A DNA stretch of 55,340 bases from Dyadobacter sp. LHD-138 (GTDB lineage Bacteria > Bacteroidota > Bacteroidia > Cytophagales > Spirosomataceae): the NCBI RefSeq assembly GCF_030929615.1, contig NZ_JAVFVU010000045.1, positions 1 through 55,340 on the forward strand, in the 5' to 3' direction. A program made the position numbers and the translations under genes. The notes beneath the pieces are model-generated. The model searched no databases and was not told the DNA's origin. It saw only the letters and a list, made by a program, of their open reading frames with translations. Below, piece by piece: positions 51,729 to 55,340 of the stretch. Numbering within the stretch: position 1 is the first letter of the stretch; every line of letters begins with the position of its first letter.

Positions 51729-52502
51729 ATGGAGATTACCGCAGCAATAGTTACATTCAAAAATGACCCTACCGTACTCAGGGCTGCAATAGATAGCTTC
51801 CTGAGTTGCGGATTAAAAATATGTCTATATTTAATAGATAATTCTCCAACAGACACACTAAGACATTTGATATCAGATTCACGTGTTGAATATATTTTCA
51901 ATAATAATAACCTAGGTTTTGGTAAAGCACACAATATTGGCATAGCAAAATCTCAATCTTTAAACGCGAAATACCATTTAGTATTAAATCCTGATATATC
52001 CTTTAAACCACATACTCTCGAAAAAATATTTGAGTATATGGAGGCACAGCAAAATTTGGGCCTTCTCATGCCAAAGGTTACATATCCTGATGGGAGCCTT
52101 CAATATTTATGCAAACATCCTCCATCAATAAGCATCCTTTTGCTTAGACGATTTATGCCCAGAGCTGTTCAGATTTTTTTTCAGGGAAAACTTAATTTAT
52201 ATGAATATAGAGACAGAGATTATAATAAAATAATTCTTGACGTCCCGTATTTGTCTGGGTGCTTCATGTTCTTCCGGAATACGGTATTAGAAAAAACTGG
52301 GGGATTTGACGAAAAAATATTCATGTATATGGAAGATGCAGATATAACGTATCGAGTATTAAAATACAGTCATACAATATATTACCCTGAGGCTTCAATA
52401 GAGCATCATTTTGCAAAAGGGTCTTATAAAAGCCTCAGACTAATGTATTACAATATTCAGGGAGCATTCATTTATTTTCAAAAATGGGGATGGCGCTTTT
52501 AG
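51729..52502 (+). CDS. Glycosyltransferase family 2, rhamnosyltransferase-like
   Basis: I choose the ATG at 51729 (product 257 residues), 5 bases after the preceding stop, because it places the conserved first strand (MEITAAIVTFKND) at the N-terminus; an upstream ATG at 51687 would add 14 unlike residues. Motifs are LYLIDNSPTD, NNNLGFGKAHNIGI, YHLVLNPDISFKPHTL and YLSGCFMFFRNTVLEKTGGF, then DEKIFMYMEDADITYRVLK. This pattern matches WbbL/RfbF-type rhamnosyltransferases. It is the last gene of the plus-strand cluster. Confidence 0.88.
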   Translation: MEITAAIVTFKNDPTVLRAAIDSFLSCGLKICLYLIDNSPTDTLRHLISDSRVEYIFNNNNLGFGKAHNIGIAKSQSLNAKYHLVLNPDISFKPHTLEKIFEYMEAQQNLGLLMPKVTYPDGSLQYLCKHPPSISILLLRRFMPRAVQIFFQGKLNLYEYRDRDYNKIILDVPYLSGCFMFFRNTVLEKTGGFDEKIFMYMEDADITYRVLKYSHTIYYPEASIEHHFAKGSYKSLRLMYYNIQGAFIYFQKWGWRF

Positions 52503-52558
52503 AAAAAAGAGAGCCCCAGGATTATATCCATGTTGACTCCCTTTTAACCAATATTCAC

Positions 52559-52574
52559 AATCCCTTAAGGGATT
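52559..52574. repeat. 16-bp perfect palindrome at the end of the T9SS gene
   Basis: AATCCCTTAAGGGATT is fully self-complementary and overlaps the stop codon of the minus-strand T9SS gene. It has no loop and no clear T-run, so it is a poor terminator; it may have no function. Confidence 0.5.
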
Positions 52575-54864
52575 AATCTTTCAAAAATCCCCGGGCTTGA
52601 TCATTAAATTTTATAGTATAAATTCCCTCGCTCAGGTCTGATACAAGTATCCCTTTTGAAGATGAAGCCTTACCAGATTGCATTAAGACACCTGATGAAT
52701 TGATTATGATATAATCAAAGTTTCCGGTTACACCGTCAATATTCAATAAATCGGAAACCGGATTCGGATATAATTTCAGCTCTGAACTATTATTAATTTG
52801 AATTTTTCTTGAATATGAAAAGGTTCCATCTTTATCCACTTGTTTTAGTTGGTAATAATTGACACCATGTTCAAAATTATCATCCCTATAAACATAACTC
52901 TGTGGACCAGATGCATTGTTCCCAGATGCAGCCAGTTGTTCACCTATTTTTTTAAAATTAATACCATCCGAACTTCGTTTGATTTCAAAGTGGTCATTGT
53001 TCACCTCAGCAGCTGTTTTCCATTGAATTAAATTGTAGTTCCCTTGATTCTTCCCCGTGAAAGAAGTTAAGACAACAGGTAGAGGGTCTATTGTGGCTGC
53101 ACTTGCTAAAAAAAACGTGAAGTGATTAAGGTTAAATTGCAAGTAAAAAGCATTATCGCCATAAAGATTTGATCCAACATCTGTTACCAATCCATTACTG
53201 CCAGTGTAACTTGCTAAACTACAACCTACTCCCCCTTCTTTCCATGAAACATTAATACTTTCCATATTGGAACTTGGAGAAGCAGTATTTTTATACTCTT
53301 CAAATTCACTGTTGCTATAGTACAACCGGAGGCTGTATTCACCAGTTAACGCATCATGAGCTCCAGTTTGATTTCTGGTAATACTAATTGCCCTTCCCAA
53401 AAAATAATGACCATCATAACTCAGCAGGCTGGTTGGATCACTAATTTTTAGAACTATGTCTCCCAAATCCAATCCGTTGGGGTTTATCTCAGCAACCAAT
53501 TTATTATCCTTGATAAACCTAAACCATCGATTTCCTTTTACGTTATTTAATACGATAGATTCACAAATATTTGATCCTGTATATAATGGGCAAGCGATAC
53601 TTTGCCGTTCATATGATCCCATATCCCTAATGCCATTAAAAATAGGATTACCCAAAATATCATCATTAGATATACTGATATTTTGCCCGGCATCAACAGC
53701 AGGAGAACAAGTACCCAAATTAAGGTTATCATCGACAGTTCCCATGATATTGTCGGCTCCGTCTTTGTCTATAAAAAGTGGATCTAACTGGCTATTTCCT
53801 TCGCCGGCATAGCCCTGCTCCACAATTGAATGAGTAACCTCAACCGCGTCTCCCGATAGATCTCCCCCATTCGCCCAAAATATACTATTTTTAATGATTG
53901 CCCCTCCTGCTCCAGCACTGATGGTTCCTGTACTCTCAAACAAAGCACTATTACCAATAAACGTACAATTAATGACATTAATTTGTGACTGTAAATTATA
54001 CATTGAACTACCATAGTAAGAACTGTTCCCGCTAAAAACACTATTAATGACTGTTGGGGAAGAAGAATAATTACTCATAGCTCCACCAGCCTTAGCGCCA
54101 TTTTTTAGAAACTTACAGTTTCTTATAATTGGTGAAGATGAACGAGAATTATCAATAGCACCTCCACCGGTTCCGTCAACGTGCGCATAATACGACGTAT
54201 TCTCACTAAAAACACAATTAACAATTTCAGGAGAAGAATGATCATTCTCTATGCCCCCTCCAAGAGCCTGAACGCTGTTCTTCATAAAGATACAATTCCT
54301 TATGACGGGCGAGGAGTTATAATTTATCATGCCTCCACCTGACTGGTTTACTATGTCGGCATTCTCAATGGTAATGTAAATATCACTTTGTGATGAACTG
54401 GCTCCCGTTACAGTAAAACCATCCAACAAAGTTTGATTATCATCATTGACCGAAATTACAACATGGTAAGTTCTGAGGCCTCCGTCTAGAATTCCACTTA
54501 AAATAGTAGGATTTGTGACCCAGTTACGTTCTTCCAGGCCAGCCTCAGCTCCACTAAATCCCCCATAAAGTTTAACCCCGTTTTTCAAAAGAAACGAATT
54601 ATTTCGATCATTTAGTGTGATTGTACTCGTCTGGTCGGCTCTTCGGTTAGGTTTATACGTACCAATTGCTACCCAAATCTGATCATTTTGCGAAGAGGCA
54701 TTAATCATAGCTTGAAGATCGTCAGAAGCATTGGCCCAAGACAGTCCGTCCTTAGTTTGTCTACCGCCCTGGACCACATATCTTATTATTTGGGCATGGG
54801 TTACTGGAATAGCAAATAAAAAAATAAAGAAAGGTAGTTGAATCCTGAATAATTTGAATAACAT
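52573..54864 (-). CDS. T9SS-secreted right-handed beta-helix protein
   Basis: The large secreted or cell-surface protein is of unknown function. I choose the ATG at 54864 (product 763 residues) since it begins a normal signal peptide (MLFKLFRIQLPFFIFLF, cleavage after THAQ); an in-frame ATG 13 codons upstream is less likely. An N-terminal segment RYVVQGGRQTKDGLSWANAS precedes parallel beta-helix repeats at about 120-330 (PVIRNCIFMKNS, PEIVNCVFSENTS, PIIRNCKFLKNG, PTVINSVFSGNS, INVINCTFIGNS). The choice-of-anchor-like segment DPLFIDKDGADNIMGTVDDN follows, then a lectin-like middle domain, a linker shared with the LRR protein (PLPVVLTSFTGK, then EVNNDHFEIKRSSDG) and a type A sorting domain (LKLYPNPVSDLLNIDGV to FLKD). 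It flanks the EPS genes on the opposite strand. Confidence 0.87.
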   Translation of the reverse strand: MLFKLFRIQLPFFIFLFAIPVTHAQIIRYVVQGGRQTKDGLSWANASDDLQAMINASSQNDQIWVAIGTYKPNRRADQTSTITLNDRNNSFLLKNGVKLYGGFSGAEAGLEERNWVTNPTILSGILDGGLRTYHVVISVNDDNQTLLDGFTVTGASSSQSDIYITIENADIVNQSGGGMINYNSSPVIRNCIFMKNSVQALGGGIENDHSSPEIVNCVFSENTSYYAHVDGTGGGAIDNSRSSSPIIRNCKFLKNGAKAGGAMSNYSSSPTVINSVFSGNSSYYGSSMYNLQSQINVINCTFIGNSALFESTGTISAGAGGAIIKNSIFWANGGDLSGDAVEVTHSIVEQGYAGEGNSQLDPLFIDKDGADNIMGTVDDNLNLGTCSPAVDAGQNISISNDDILGNPIFNGIRDMGSYERQSIACPLYTGSNICESIVLNNVKGNRWFRFIKDNKLVAEINPNGLDLGDIVLKISDPTSLLSYDGHYFLGRAISITRNQTGAHDALTGEYSLRLYYSNSEFEEYKNTASPSSNMESINVSWKEGGVGCSLASYTGSNGLVTDVGSNLYGDNAFYLQFNLNHFTFFLASAATIDPLPVVLTSFTGKNQGNYNLIQWKTAAEVNNDHFEIKRSSDGINFKKIGEQLAASGNNASGPQSYVYRDDNFEHGVNYYQLKQVDKDGTFSYSRKIQINNSSELKLYPNPVSDLLNIDGVTGNFDYIIINSSGVLMQSGKASSSKGILVSDLSEGIYTIKFNDQARGFLKD

Positions 54865-54907
54865 AAGTGTGATGTTTAAAGTTAAAAGGAAGGCAATAAC
54901 CAACTAT

Positions 54908-54948
54908 AATCATTGATTTTGTTATAAATATGAAAAAAATCAATGATT
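54908..54948. repeat. 13-bp perfect inverted repeat upstream of the T9SS gene
   Basis: AATCATTGATTTT (54908-54920) and AAAATCAATGATT (54936-54948) are exact reverse complements with a 15-nt loop. The site lies 44 bp upstream of the T9SS gene start and about 110 bp from the transposase gene. Neither side shows a good T-run, so an operator or structured leader is more likely than a terminator. Confidence 0.6.
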
Positions 54949-55060
54949 TCTTATAATTTTTTAACTTTATTTTATTACTAATATTAATTGGTACCCCATA
55001 CACTGTTCCTAACCGCTTGAATCATTGGACCAGTTTGTAGCCTCAAAACGAGAAACAGAT

Positions 55061-55340
55061 ATGGTATTAGAAATGATTAAAAATGCACGCCTGAGTTCAT
55101 CGGGAAGAAAGTTGCTTACCTCGCAACAAAAAGCTTACTTAGTAGAAGAATGGGAATCGTCTGGCTTGTCTTGTCCCGAGTTTTGTCGTCAGCACGGTCT
55201 GATATCAAGCCAGTTATATAAATGGCGTAAGGATGCAAAATCAGGAGCAGTTATGAGTATAAAAAATGATGGTCAGCTGCACTCTAAAACGGAATTAGAA
55301 GTGCTACGGAGAGAAAACGACGAGCTAAAGAAGGCTTTGG
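55061..55340 (+). CDS. IS3-type transposase OrfA, 3' part outside the window
   Basis: An open frame runs from ATG 55061 through the window edge (93 codons seen). The product has a helix-turn-helix of the Tnp_1/IS911 OrfA kind (AYLVEEWESSGLSCPEFCRQ, then HGLISSQLYKWRKDA) and a following leucine-zipper-like helix (TELEVLRRENDELKKAL), as in IS3-family OrfA; an IS66-type TnpA is less likely. The upstream sequence TGGTACCCC (from 54989) could be the left terminal repeat, since such ends begin with TG, but the matching right end is outside the window. Confidence 0.75.
   Translation, partial: MVLEMIKNARLSSSGRKLLTSQQKAYLVEEWESSGLSCPEFCRQHGLISSQLYKWRKDAKSGAVMSIKNDGQLHSKTELEVLRRENDELKKAL

Noticed and set aside
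54989..55060. Left terminal inverted repeat of the insertion sequence
   Set aside because: TGGTACCCC has the expected TG start, but the right end is outside the window, so the repeat cannot be verified and is only mentioned with the transposase gene.

Overview
The window is typical Bacteroidota chromosome, most likely order Cytophagales, family Spirosomaceae and possibly Dyadobacter; the genus is an inference from overall resemblance. The support is a SusC/SusD pair, carboxypeptidase-like-domain TonB receptors, DUF4249 and ASPIC/UnbV lipoproteins, two proteins with type IX secretion (T9SS) C-terminal sorting domains, and TAnnTTTG promoter -7 boxes. No rRNA, tRNA or CRISPR array was seen.

Layout. 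1-2.7 kb: purH (minus) with a strong terminator, divergent from an SDR-fold gene that lacks the catalytic Tyr/Lys. 2.7-4.5 kb: two paralogous small lipoproteins around a small barrel-like outer-membrane protein. 4.5-9.3 kb: a tightly coupled three-gene minus-strand operon of Kelch-like lipoprotein, DUF4249 lipoprotein and TonB-dependent receptor. 9.4-20.8 kb: a minus-strand nutrient-uptake locus of SusC, SusD and two tandem giant FG-GAP/ASPIC-UnbV lipoproteins, with a hairpin after susD. 21.3-26 kb: a large FAD plus Fe-S 2-hydroxyacid dehydrogenase (plus), a convergent MFS carrier, and the ribosome-rescue hydrolase arfB. 26.3-27.5 kb: a YXWGXW-repeat envelope protein. 27.7-32.3 kb: an L-rhamnose catabolic island of GntR regulator, isomerase rhaI and aldolase/dehydrogenase fusion, with no rhamnulokinase in the window. 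32.6-34.3 kb: a frameshifted secreted protein with plant-type leucine-rich repeats and a T9SS tail. 34.5-40.1 kb: prolyl oligopeptidase, a 7TMR-DISM hybrid histidine kinase and a lipoprotein. 40.2-42 kb: aspS.

42.1-52.5 kb is an exopolysaccharide/O-antigen cluster on the plus strand: Wza-like exporter, Wzz-like chain-length regulator, Wzx flippase, FkbM methyltransferase, GT2, Wzy-like polymerase, hexapeptide acyltransferase, GT4 and a rhamnosyltransferase-like GT2. From about 44.4 kb it is visibly more AT-rich than the housekeeping genes around it. The genes give a coherent Wzx/Wzy route (assembly, flipping, polymerisation, length control, export), but the initiating sugar-phosphate transferase is not in the window. 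Upstream lies an unusual inverted repeat whose left arm is split and which overlaps the predicted promoter. The window ends with a large T9SS-secreted beta-helix protein (minus) and the start of an IS3-type transposase gene cut by the window edge.

The points most worth a second look are the plant-like LRR secreted protein and its single-base frameshift, the split inverted repeat before the polysaccharide operon, the degenerate SDR, the hairpin between the two rhamnose genes, and the two TonB uptake loci that carry no recognisable degradative enzyme. I found no system that I can confidently call wholly new.
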